From Dehalococcoidia bacterium (lineage in GTDB: Bacteria; Chloroflexota; Dehalococcoidia; GIF9; AB-539-J10): DNA of 5,388 nucleotides. The DNA is taken from contig JAUVYD010000119.1 in NCBI GenBank assembly GCA_030603265.1, positions 1 through 5,388 of the forward strand. Reading direction: 5' to 3'. How positions within the stretch are numbered: the stretch's first letter is position 1; the number at the start of each line of letters is the position of its first letter. The position numbers and the translations under genes are program-made. Below the pieces are notes generated by a model that was not told where the DNA came from, made no database searches, and saw only the letters and a program-made list of their open reading frames with translations. Of the stretch, positions 1 through 5,388 are shown piece by piece.

Positions 1-1
1 C

Positions 2-793
2 GAGGCGACACTCAAGGTCGTTGAGAGCGGCGCGTTCCCTCGTGGCGAGGGCGATGGTGGTACTGGTGGGGGCGTACCAGGAGAAGAGAGGAGCCCGTCG
101 TACGTGGGGCCTGTCGGCGCCGATGACACTATGGAGGTGGAGCGGACTGCAGAGACCGGTGGCCCTGCCCCGGGGCGTGAGCCGTCAGGCGGGAATCGCC
201 CGGAAGAGCAAGAATGGGAGGGGTTTCTCAATCTGGCGGAGACGCTCACGCGCGCGATGGCCTCGCGCGATCCGTGCACGACCAATCACCTGAGACGTGT
301 GGCGGACTTTGTCGTGCAGGTGGGCTCCCGGCTGGGGCTGTCCGCCGAGCGCCTGTGGTGGCTGAGGTTGGGAGGGCTCCTGCACGATGTGGGCAAGATC
401 GCCGTGCCTGAGATTATCCTCACCAGGCCGGGCAGACTGAGTGAAGAGGAGTTTGAACTGGTACAGACGCATCCTGAGGCAGGCTACGAGATTCTGCGCG
501 ACGCCGGTCTTCCACCTGTCGTGCTGCTGCTGGCGAGGCATCATCACGAGCTGCTCGACGGATCGGGGTATCCGCAGGGCCTCTCGGGCGACGCACTCTC
601 CATGGAAGACCGGATACTCAGCGTCTGTAACGTTGTGGAAGCGATGGGGGCGAACAGGCCTTACAGGCGTGGTCTGGGGAAGAGGGAAGTGGTTGCCGAG
701 AGTATTGCCGGGCGTGAGACGCGCTACGATCCGGAAGTCGTGGACTGCGTCCTGGGGATGCTTGAGTCGGGCGAGTTCGTTCTGGGGGAGTAG
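2..793 (+). CDS. HD-GYP domain protein (c-di-GMP phosphodiesterase family), probably 5'-truncated by window edge
   Basis: HD-GYP proteins are metal-dependent phosphodiesterases that usually break down the second messenger c-di-GMP. Numbering from the GTG at 104 (229 residues): RDPCTTNH with His62, the HD pair His94-Asp95 in HDVGK, His123 in THPEAG, the His146-Glu149 run HHHE, then DGSGYP at 152-157, RIL at 170-172, NRPYR at 184-188 and YDPEVVD near the C-terminus. These occur in the family order, so the domain is nearly complete. Asn176 stands where the family normally has the metal-binding Asp of the VAD motif, so activity is uncertain. The start is open: the frame has no stop back to base 2, and residues before about 38 are a Gly/Glu/Pro-rich linker, suggesting a longer protein with an N-terminal sensor or receiver domain outside the window. 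A GAGGAG ten bases before GTG 104 makes that codon a real alternative start. It lies upstream of pilT, probably as a separate transcript. Confidence 0.88.
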   Translation, partial: EATLKVVESGAFPRGEGDGGTGGGVPGEERSPSYVGPVGADDTMEVERTAETGGPAPGREPSGGNRPEEQEWEGFLNLAETLTRAMASRDPCTTNHLRRVADFVVQVGSRLGLSAERLWWLRLGGLLHDVGKIAVPEIILTRPGRLSEEEFELVQTHPEAGYEILRDAGLPPVVLLLARHHHELLDGSGYPQGLSGDALSMEDRILSVCNVVEAMGANRPYRRGLGKREVVAESIAGRETRYDPEVVDCVLGMLESGEFVLGE

Positions 794-799
794 TCCGCG

Positions 800-828
800 T
801 TTACAGGCGCGGCGGCTTCGGCTACTAT
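800..828 (+). promoter_or_regulatory. Putative sigma70-type promoter for the pilT unit
   Basis: TTTACA at 800-805 (5 of 6 matches to the -35 consensus) is separated by exactly 17 bases from TACTAT at 823-828 (4 of 6 matches to the -10 consensus). It sits in the short gap after the HD-GYP stop codon. The predicted transcript start near 835 leaves a leader of about 30 bases before the ATG at 865, which also argues against using the ATG at 838. This is inferred from pattern only. Confidence 0.5.
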
Positions 829-852
829 TAGGCTGCCATGACGGAGAGCCAG

Positions 853-857
853 GGAGG
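853..857 (+). promoter_or_regulatory. Shine-Dalgarno site that decides the pilT start
   Basis: GGAGG lies seven bases before the ATG at 865, which is ideal spacing. The in-frame ATG at 838 has no such site, so the shorter protein beginning MNVKELL is preferred. That start also matches the usual N-terminus of PilT proteins. Confidence 0.75.
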
Positions 858-864
858 GCGGCAG

Positions 865-1926
865 ATGAATGTGAAGGAACTACTGCGCCTGATGGCGGAA
901 AGGGATGCATCGGACCTGCACCTTCGTGTGCCTGCGCCGCCCATGCTCCGGGTTGATGGGGAGCTGCTCGCAATCGACGGCCTGCCACGAATGGGACCCA
1001 CGGATATAGAGGAAACGTTCCGGCAGATTACGAGTGAGTCGCAGCGCGAGCGCTTCTACGATGAACTGGAACTCGACTTCGCGTACAGCGTTCCGGGACT
1101 CGCGCGCTTCCGCGTCAACGTGATGCAGCAGCGTGGGACGATGAGCATCGCCTTCCGCCGCATACCGTTTACGATTCCGACCATCTCGGAGTTCGGCTTG
1201 CCCGACGTCTGCAAGTCTCTCATCATGAAGCCTCGGGGGCTCGTTCTTGTGACCGGTCCCACGGGCAGCGGCAAGAGCACGACTCTCGCTGCCATGATTG
1301 ACTATCTCAACGAGCTCGAAGCACGGAATGTCATCACCATCGAAGACCCGGTCGAGTTTCTGCACCACAACAAGAAATGCCTCATCGCCCAGCGGGACCT
1401 GGGCGATGACACCAGATCGTTTGCAAATGCTTTGAAACACGCACTGCGTCACGACCCTGATGTCATTCTCGTGGGCGAGATGCGCGACCTCGACACCATA
1501 TCAACGGCGATAACGGCTGCCGAGACGGGACACCTGGTCATGGGCACGCTGCATACGGTTGACGCGGTCCAGACTGTCGACCGCATCATCGACTCCTTCC
1601 CTCCCGAGCACCAGCACCAGATACGTCTACAGCTTTCGCAGGTCATCGAAGGGGTGCTCTCACAGACTCTCGTGCCGCGGGCAGGCGGCAAGGGCCGTGT
1701 GGGCGTATTCGAGATACTCCTTGCGAACGGAGCTGTCAGGAACCTCATCAGGACGAACAAGACATATGAACTGCCGAGTGTGCTGCAACTGGGCAACAGG
1801 GAGGGGATGCAGACGCTCAACCAGGCGCTCGCGCACCTGGTGAACACTCGGGAGATTACTGCTGAGGAAGCCGCGAGGAAGAGCAGCGACCCGGACCAGC
1901 TGCAGCGGCTCATCCACGGGTACTGA
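865..1926 (+). CDS. pilT: Type IV pilus retraction ATPase, PilT family
   Basis: PilT is a cytoplasmic hexameric ATPase at the base of the type IV pilus that powers filament disassembly and retraction, giving twitching motility and DNA uptake. The 353-residue protein has the usual family length. An N-terminal PAS-like region carries ASDLHL (15-20) and the VDGEL strand. The RecA-like domain has the Walker A loop GPTGSGKST (131-139, Lys137), the Asp box TIEDPVEF (158-165, with Glu164 at the catalytic glutamate position), the Walker B region DPDVILVGEMRD (197-208) and the His box GHLVMGTLHT (222-231). AVRNLIR at 290-296 matches the AIRNLIRE motif that marks retraction ATPases rather than PilB-type extension ATPases, with Thr in place of the final Glu. 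GMQTLNQAL follows, as in PilT. A second ATPase such as PilU is a less likely reading. No pilB, pilC or pilin gene is in the window. The stop codon overlaps the next gene's ATG. Confidence 0.95.
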   Translation: MNVKELLRLMAERDASDLHLRVPAPPMLRVDGELLAIDGLPRMGPTDIEETFRQITSESQRERFYDELELDFAYSVPGLARFRVNVMQQRGTMSIAFRRIPFTIPTISEFGLPDVCKSLIMKPRGLVLVTGPTGSGKSTTLAAMIDYLNELEARNVITIEDPVEFLHHNKKCLIAQRDLGDDTRSFANALKHALRHDPDVILVGEMRDLDTISTAITAAETGHLVMGTLHTVDAVQTVDRIIDSFPPEHQHQIRLQLSQVIEGVLSQTLVPRAGGKGRVGVFEILLANGAVRNLIRTNKTYELPSVLQLGNREGMQTLNQALAHLVNTREITAEEAARKSSDPDQLQRLIHGY

Positions 1927-2402
1927 TGGGCTCCGACGTTGCCTTCTATCAGATTGTCCTGCTGTGGGTTGGCAGGACGGCTTTCCTGGCGTTCATAGCC
2001 TCGCTCCTTGGCTGGCTGGGCATCATGGTTCTCGATGCCCTCACGCCCGGCATCCGTCAGCGTCAGCGCATCGGAGAGCATCCCGTGGCTGTCGGCCTCT
2101 TCGTGGGCGGATTCATGATAATGATTGGCCTGGTTATCCATGGCGTGGTCACCGGGCCCGTTCTTATCGGCGCGGGAGTATTGCGGAGTCTTGTGGACCC
2201 GGCACGGCTCAGTCTCATCGCCGTGAGCTTCTTCGTGAGCCTGCTCCTGGGGATACTCTTGCTCCGTATCGTCGACAGGCTCACACCGCGCATACGTTTC
2301 TGTTGCGTTGACGACGACCCCATTGCCGTCGGCATATACGTCTTCGGATACCTCGTGTTCTTCGGGCTCATACTCCATGGCGCACTCAGCATGCCGCTGT
2401 AG
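1926..2402 (+). CDS. Four-helix integral membrane protein with two similar halves, DUF350-like
   Basis: This 158-residue protein has four hydrophobic segments, at about 10-36, 54-75, 95-116 and 133-154. It is an internal duplication. Half one has LDALTP-x-IR (36-44), then HPVAVG (52-57) and a helix ending LVIHG (69-73). Half two has VDRLTP-x-IR (116-124), then DPIAVG (131-136) and a helix ending LILHG (148-152). Two helix pairs, each with a short charged loop before a small-residue-rich helix, resemble the DUF350 family of inner-membrane proteins, whose function is not established. That assignment is from memory of the family pattern and is moderate only. Translation probably depends on coupling: the start overlaps the pilT stop as TGATG, and no Shine-Dalgarno site is visible before it. 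The cotranscribed neighbours suggest a role at the envelope. Confidence 0.85.
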   Translation: MGSDVAFYQIVLLWVGRTAFLAFIASLLGWLGIMVLDALTPGIRQRQRIGEHPVAVGLFVGGFMIMIGLVIHGVVTGPVLIGAGVLRSLVDPARLSLIAVSFFVSLLLGILLLRIVDRLTPRIRFCCVDDDPIAVGIYVFGYLVFFGLILHGALSMPL

Positions 2403-2406
2403 ACCT

Positions 2407-3240
2407 GTGGCGTCGCGCGTGGCACGTGTCGTGCTGTGCCTGGTGTGCCTTTGCTTCCTCTGCCCTCTCGTTGTGCTGGCGATTCCGACAGGCAACTTCT
2501 ACGAGGGCGGAGCCGACATCTACGACGATTGGGACATATGCCGCACGCGAGGCGACGGGCCGGACGGCTTCTTTCAGTACGTGGGCGGCGGATTCGACCC
2601 GGTCATCGCTGCGGAGAGCCTGGGCGACAACGCAAACCGTGCGTATCTGCGGGGGCTCCAGTTCGGACAGGAGTATCCGGACCTTGAGCGACGGGCTGAA
2701 GCCATATTCGCGTACGCTCGTGACAACGTCCGCTACACGTCGGACCGCAGTCAGTTCGGCTATGTCGAATTTGCACAGAACGCCGATGAGATGCTGGCAA
2801 TCGTCGACGAAGACGGCGTGGCGTATGGCGACTGCGAGGACTACGCGGTCCTGCTCGGCGTGATGTACCTGGGGGCGGGCATGCGCTCGGCGGTCGTCCT
2901 GGCGCCTGACCATGCGGCGGCGCTGGTGTATTGTCAGGACTACGACCGGGCGAACCGGGTGCTGACCTTGAACGGCGAGACCGGATGGGTCTGGGCGGAG
3001 GCAACGGGTGGCAACAACCCGTTCGGGTGGATGCCCGAGCAGTACATGGGCGTCGAGCTGCTTGCGCATGAGCTTGTGGATGAAGGCCTGGCGAGCCCAG
3101 GTCCGCCCGACAGGCCTGTGGCCACGGTCTCACGAAGGACCAGCGGGGGCTTCGTGCTTCCGGTGTCGCCTTTCTTCCTGGTGGTCGTGCTCCTCTGGCT
3201 GCTGTCCTCTGCGGGCAGGCGCCGCGGGCGCTCGCGGTAG
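2407..3240 (+). CDS. Exported transglutaminase-like (cysteine protease fold) protein with C-terminal membrane anchor
   Basis: The 277-residue product begins with a signal peptide: Arg at residues 4 and 7, a Cys-rich hydrophobic core at about 8-24, and a likely cleavage after VLA near residue 25. The core domain follows the transglutaminase-like pattern: a helix and RDNVRYTSD at about 105-113, the nucleophile region GDCEDYAVLL with Cys143, DHAAALVY with His169, and WAEATG with Glu198 where the third triad residue normally lies. After a Pro-rich linker, a hydrophobic stretch at about 249-268 is followed by the basic tail RRRGRSR, giving an outward-facing domain held in the membrane by its C-terminus. 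Such folds act as transglutaminases, peptidases or cross-link-cleaving enzymes; the substrate here is unknown. GTG 2407 was chosen because it puts the signal peptide at the very N-terminus, four bases after the upstream stop. ATG 2377 and ATG 2308 are in frame but would add long non-signal extensions overlapping the previous gene. No Shine-Dalgarno site is seen, so coupling is likely. Confidence 0.82.
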   Translation: MASRVARVVLCLVCLCFLCPLVVLAIPTGNFYEGGADIYDDWDICRTRGDGPDGFFQYVGGGFDPVIAAESLGDNANRAYLRGLQFGQEYPDLERRAEAIFAYARDNVRYTSDRSQFGYVEFAQNADEMLAIVDEDGVAYGDCEDYAVLLGVMYLGAGMRSAVVLAPDHAAALVYCQDYDRANRVLTLNGETGWVWAEATGGNNPFGWMPEQYMGVELLAHELVDEGLASPGPPDRPVATVSRRTSGGFVLPVSPFFLVVVLLWLLSSAGRRRGRSR

Positions 3241-3328
3241 CACTCCGACGCCCCTTCCGCGTTCGTGAGCCACGTTGCGTCCGGAGCCCCCTCGTCTCAG
3301 GCACCCCTCTTCCGGCTGTCCAGCTTCG

Positions 3329-3357
3329 TTGATAATGCAAGAGGCGGTTGCTACAAT
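3329..3357 (+). promoter_or_regulatory. Strong sigma70-type promoter for the acyl-CoA synthetase gene
   Basis: TTGATA at 3329-3334 and TACAAT at 3352-3357 each match the bacterial -35 and -10 consensus at 5 of 6 bases, and the spacer is exactly 17 bases. It is the most AT-rich patch in the 189-base gap. The predicted transcript start is near 3364, giving a leader of about 65 bases. It makes the synthetase transcriptionally independent of the pilT unit. Inference from pattern only. Confidence 0.7.
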
Positions 3358-3388
3358 TGCGGAGCTATCCCTGAGGGAAGTCAAGGCG

Positions 3389-3404
3389 GGGCACGCGCGT
3401 GCCC
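3389..3404 (+). repeat. Perfect 16-base palindrome in the synthetase leader, possible operator or hairpin
   Basis: GGGCACGCGCGTGCCC is its own reverse complement over all 16 bases. It lies about 25-40 bases downstream of the predicted transcript start and nine bases before the ribosome binding site. As DNA it could bind a dimeric regulator; as RNA it could fold into a six-pair stem with a GCGC loop. No run of T follows, so it is not a standard intrinsic terminator. Its function is unproven. Confidence 0.6.
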
Positions 3405-3412
3405 TGTGAGAA

Positions 3413-3418
3413 AAGGAG
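3413..3418 (+). promoter_or_regulatory. Shine-Dalgarno site that decides the synthetase start
   Basis: AAGGAG stands eleven bases before ATG 3430, slightly far but usable. The frame is open back to a GTG at 3265, but that start has no ribosome binding site and would place the promoter and palindrome inside the gene, so ATG 3430 is preferred. Confidence 0.7.
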
Positions 3419-3429
3419 ACAGAGACAAT

Positions 3430-5364
3430 ATGACGCACCTACTTCCACCACAAGTGGTGGGCTTCATGAAGGGGGCGGAGGAGGACTACGAGGGGTTCTG
3501 GGAGGACGCCGCAATCGCGGCGATGGACGATATCTACTGGTTCAAGGAGTGGGACACCGTCCTGGAGTGGGAATACCCGACATTCCGCTGGTTCACTGGA
3601 GGTCTCACCAATATCTGCTATAGCTGTGTTGACTACAAGGTTGAGCAGGGCTATGGCACGAAGGCCGCCTTCATCGCCGAAGATGGAGACACCGGAGTGA
3701 TCCGCACGGTGACCTACATGCAGCTGCTGGAAATGGTCAAGCAGTATGCGGCTGCGCTTCGAGGGCTGGGCGTCCAGAAGGGCGACCGGGTTGCCCTCTA
3801 CATGCCCATGGGCATTGAGGCTGCCGTGATAATGCTCGCCTGCGCACGCATAGGAGCGATTCACATGGCCATCTTTGCGGGGTTCTCGCCGGGCGCAGTT
3901 GTCGACAGGTTGTCACTGACCGGCGCGAAGTACATCTTTGCCCAGGACGCAGGCAGCAGGAGAGGCAAGCCGATTCCGCTCAAGGTCATGGTCGACGAGG
4001 CGATAGAGCTTCTTGACGATGAATCACAGATCAAGAGCGTCGTTGTTCTGAAGACCGGCACGGTGGACGTGAAGATGAAGGAAGGACGCGATATCACGTG
4101 GGACGAGTTCCTCGCGAAGGCTGAGGGCCAGAGTCCGGATGTCGTTCCCATGGAGTCGGACGATGTCCTTTTCGTCATGCCCACGTCGGGAACAACGGCG
4201 AAGCCCAAGGTGACCGTTCAGCGTCATGGCGGCTACCAGCTCTACATCTACTCCATGGCCAAATGGATCTATAACCTGCAGCCGGACGATGTCTGGTTCT
4301 GCACGTCCGACATCGGATGGATAGTCGGGCATAGCTATAACGTGTATGGTCCACTGCTGGTGGGTTGCACCTCCATCCTCTTCTCGGGAACGCCTGACTA
4401 TCCGAGACCGGACATGTGGTGGGACCTCATCGAGAGGAACAAGGCTACGGGCCTGTGGTTCTCTCCGACCGGCATCCGCGGCCTGAAGCGGCTCGGCATC
4501 GAGCATGCTTTGAAGCATGACCTGAGTTCTGTCGAGCGCGTGTTCTGCGCAGGCGAGCTGCTCAATCCCGCAGCCTGGGAGTGGCTGCAGAACGACGTGT
4601 TCGGCGGCGCTATCCCTGTCATCGACCACATGTGGCAGACCGAGACCGGCGGCCCCATCATCGGCAACCCGTACGGCATCGCGATAGCCCCGATCAAGCC
4701 TGGCTCAGCGGCCATTCCCGTGCCGGGTCTCATTGCGGACGTTGTGGATGACAAGGACGGTCACGTCTGCGAGCCCATGGAGAAGGGAGTGCTCGTCATC
4801 AAGAAGCCGTTCCCCGGCCTCACCTCCACCCTCTGGGGCGACTCCGAGCGCTACAAGGCTGACTACTGGGAGACCAAAGAGGGAACGAAGGGCATGTACT
4901 ACGCGGGTGACTCTGCGGCGAAGGACGAGGATGGCTACATCTGGTTCTTCGGTCGTGCGGACGAGGTCATCAAGATAGCCGCCCACAGGATCGGCACCGT
5001 TGAGGTTGAGAGCTCACTTGTCGCACATCCGGCGGTTGTGGAGGCAGGTGTCTCGGGTGTTCCGGACGAGCTCCGGGGTGAAGTCGCGAGCGCCTTTGTC
5101 GTGCTGACCAAGGGATACGAGCCCAGCGACGAGCTTAAGAAGGAGCTCATCGCCCACGTCAGGAAGACGATGGGTCCTATCGTTGTCATCGGGGATATCA
5201 AGTTCGTCAGCATGCTGCCAAAGACCAAGAGCGGCAAGATCATGCGGCGGGTGATGAAGGCCCTCCTGACGGGCCAGGACCTCGGCGACCTCTCGACAGT
5301 CGAGGAAGAAGCCTCGGTCGAGGAGATTCGTGAGGCAACTCAGAAAATGAGGGACGCCGCCTAG
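3430..5364 (+). CDS. AMP-forming acyl-CoA synthetase, acetyl-CoA synthetase (Acs/PrpE) family
   Basis: The enzyme activates a short carboxylic acid with ATP to an acyl-adenylate, then transfers it to CoA, in the cytoplasm. Its 644 residues match the roughly 650 of Acs. An N-terminal Acs domain (FWEDAA, WFTGGLTN) is followed by YMPMGIEAAV and LACARIGAIH, the CoA-site region SRRGKPIPLK (Arg177, Lys180), the phosphate loop TSGTTAKPK (252-260), GWIVGHSY (296-303), AGELLNP (374-380) and WQTETGG (402-408). The C-terminal domain has GDS (Asp494), GRADEVIK (Arg509), HRIGT (Arg520) and SGKIMRR with Lys603. Lys603 is the catalytic lysine that protein acetyltransferases modify in Acs; such control is possible here. 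Aligned to Salmonella Acs, pocket residues Val310, Thr311, Val386 and Trp414 become Ile298, Val299, Ala374 and Trp402. The retained Trp indicates a short substrate; the Val-to-Ala change resembles propionyl-CoA synthetases. Acetate, propionate or a hydroxyacid are all possible, so no gene symbol is given. It is complete and has its own promoter. Confidence 0.93.
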   Translation: MTHLLPPQVVGFMKGAEEDYEGFWEDAAIAAMDDIYWFKEWDTVLEWEYPTFRWFTGGLTNICYSCVDYKVEQGYGTKAAFIAEDGDTGVIRTVTYMQLLEMVKQYAAALRGLGVQKGDRVALYMPMGIEAAVIMLACARIGAIHMAIFAGFSPGAVVDRLSLTGAKYIFAQDAGSRRGKPIPLKVMVDEAIELLDDESQIKSVVVLKTGTVDVKMKEGRDITWDEFLAKAEGQSPDVVPMESDDVLFVMPTSGTTAKPKVTVQRHGGYQLYIYSMAKWIYNLQPDDVWFCTSDIGWIVGHSYNVYGPLLVGCTSILFSGTPDYPRPDMWWDLIERNKATGLWFSPTGIRGLKRLGIEHALKHDLSSVERVFCAGELLNPAAWEWLQNDVFGGAIPVIDHMWQTETGGPIIGNPYGIAIAPIKPGSAAIPVPGLIADVVDDKDGHVCEPMEKGVLVIKKPFPGLTSTLWGDSERYKADYWETKEGTKGMYYAGDSAAKDEDGYIWFFGRADEVIKIAAHRIGTVEVESSLVAHPAVVEAGVSGVPDELRGEVASAFVVLTKGYEPSDELKKELIAHVRKTMGPIVVIGDIKFVSMLPKTKSGKIMRRVMKALLTGQDLGDLSTVEEEASVEEIREATQKMRDAA

Positions 5365-5388
5365 GCGCCCCACCCTTCTCTTGAAACC

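Noticed and set aside
838..864. Extended pilT start at ATG 838
   Set aside because: It has no ribosome binding site, would begin only a few bases after the predicted transcript start, and adds nine residues unlike PilT; ATG 865 has an ideal GGAGG.
185..988. Long reverse-strand open frame of 267 codons opposite the HD-GYP gene
   Set aside because: The translated product has no recognisable motif, is rich in Arg, Pro, Gln and His as expected of a GC-rich antisense frame, and lies opposite a gene with clear catalytic motifs.
2426..2484. Lipoprotein signal in the Cys-rich leader of the transglutaminase-like protein
   Set aside because: None of the Cys residues is preceded by a proper lipobox with a small residue at the -1 position; a standard signal peptide ending at VLA fits better.
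1449..2495. Reverse-strand open frame of 348 codons opposite pilT and the membrane protein gene
   Set aside because: It spans two convincing forward genes and their junction, and its low-complexity Glu/His/Ser-rich product matches no family I recognise.
3281..3316. Weak inverted repeat (CCGGA with TCCGG) after the transglutaminase-like gene as a terminator
   Set aside because: The arms are five bases with a loop of about 25 bases and no T run; this is expected by chance in GC-rich DNA.
3265..3429. N-terminal extension of the synthetase from GTG 3265, including a CYNCG motif that could suggest metal binding
   Set aside because: The stretch contains the promoter, the palindrome and the ribosome binding site, and the Acs family begins near ATG 3430; the two Cys residues are chance translation.
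5358..5367. Ten-base palindrome CGCCTAGGCG across the synthetase stop codon as a terminator
   Set aside because: There is no loop, the arms are only five bases, and the bases after it do not form a T run, so an intrinsic terminator is not supported.

Overview
The window is a compact stretch of bacterial chromosome with fairly high GC (about 60% by eye). It carries five genes, all on the + strand, and covers almost all of its length with coding sequence. No RNA genes, mobile elements, CRISPR arrays or long repeats were seen. The lineage cannot be fixed from sequence alone. A type IV pilus retraction ATPase, an HD-GYP protein and an acetyl-CoA-synthetase-family enzyme with a GTTAKPK-type nucleotide loop would fit several GC-rich groups; Chloroflexota is one guess, held weakly.

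Layout. (1) Positions 2-793 hold the C-terminal part, or possibly all, of an HD-GYP domain protein of the cyclic-di-GMP phosphodiesterase family. Its frame stays open to the left edge, and one metal-ligand Asp is replaced by Asn. (2) After a 71-base gap with a plausible sigma70-type promoter and a strong ribosome binding site comes a three-gene unit: a PilT-type ATPase (865-1926), a four-helix membrane protein built from two similar halves and resembling DUF350 (1926-2402), and an exported transglutaminase/cysteine-protease-fold protein with a C-terminal membrane anchor (2407-3240). The first two overlap by one base (TGATG) and the third starts four bases after the second stops, so they look cotranscribed and translationally coupled. 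(3) The 189-base gap at 3241-3429 holds a near-consensus promoter, a perfect 16-base palindrome and a Shine-Dalgarno sequence. (4) These lead into a 644-residue AMP-forming acyl-CoA synthetase of the Acs family (3430-5364). The last 24 bases show no gene.

How the genes may fit together. HD-GYP and PilT both belong to the world of surface motility and attachment, where c-di-GMP and pilus retraction are commonly linked. The two genes that follow pilT encode envelope proteins, so the unit may be a pilus or envelope module in which the membrane and transglutaminase-like partners are not textbook pilus parts. The acyl-CoA synthetase has its own promoter and appears to be a separate metabolic gene, activating acetate or, judging from its pocket residues, possibly propionate. 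No complete new system is proven here. The best leads are the pilT-membrane protein-transglutaminase unit, the altered HD-GYP metal site and the palindromic leader of the synthetase gene.
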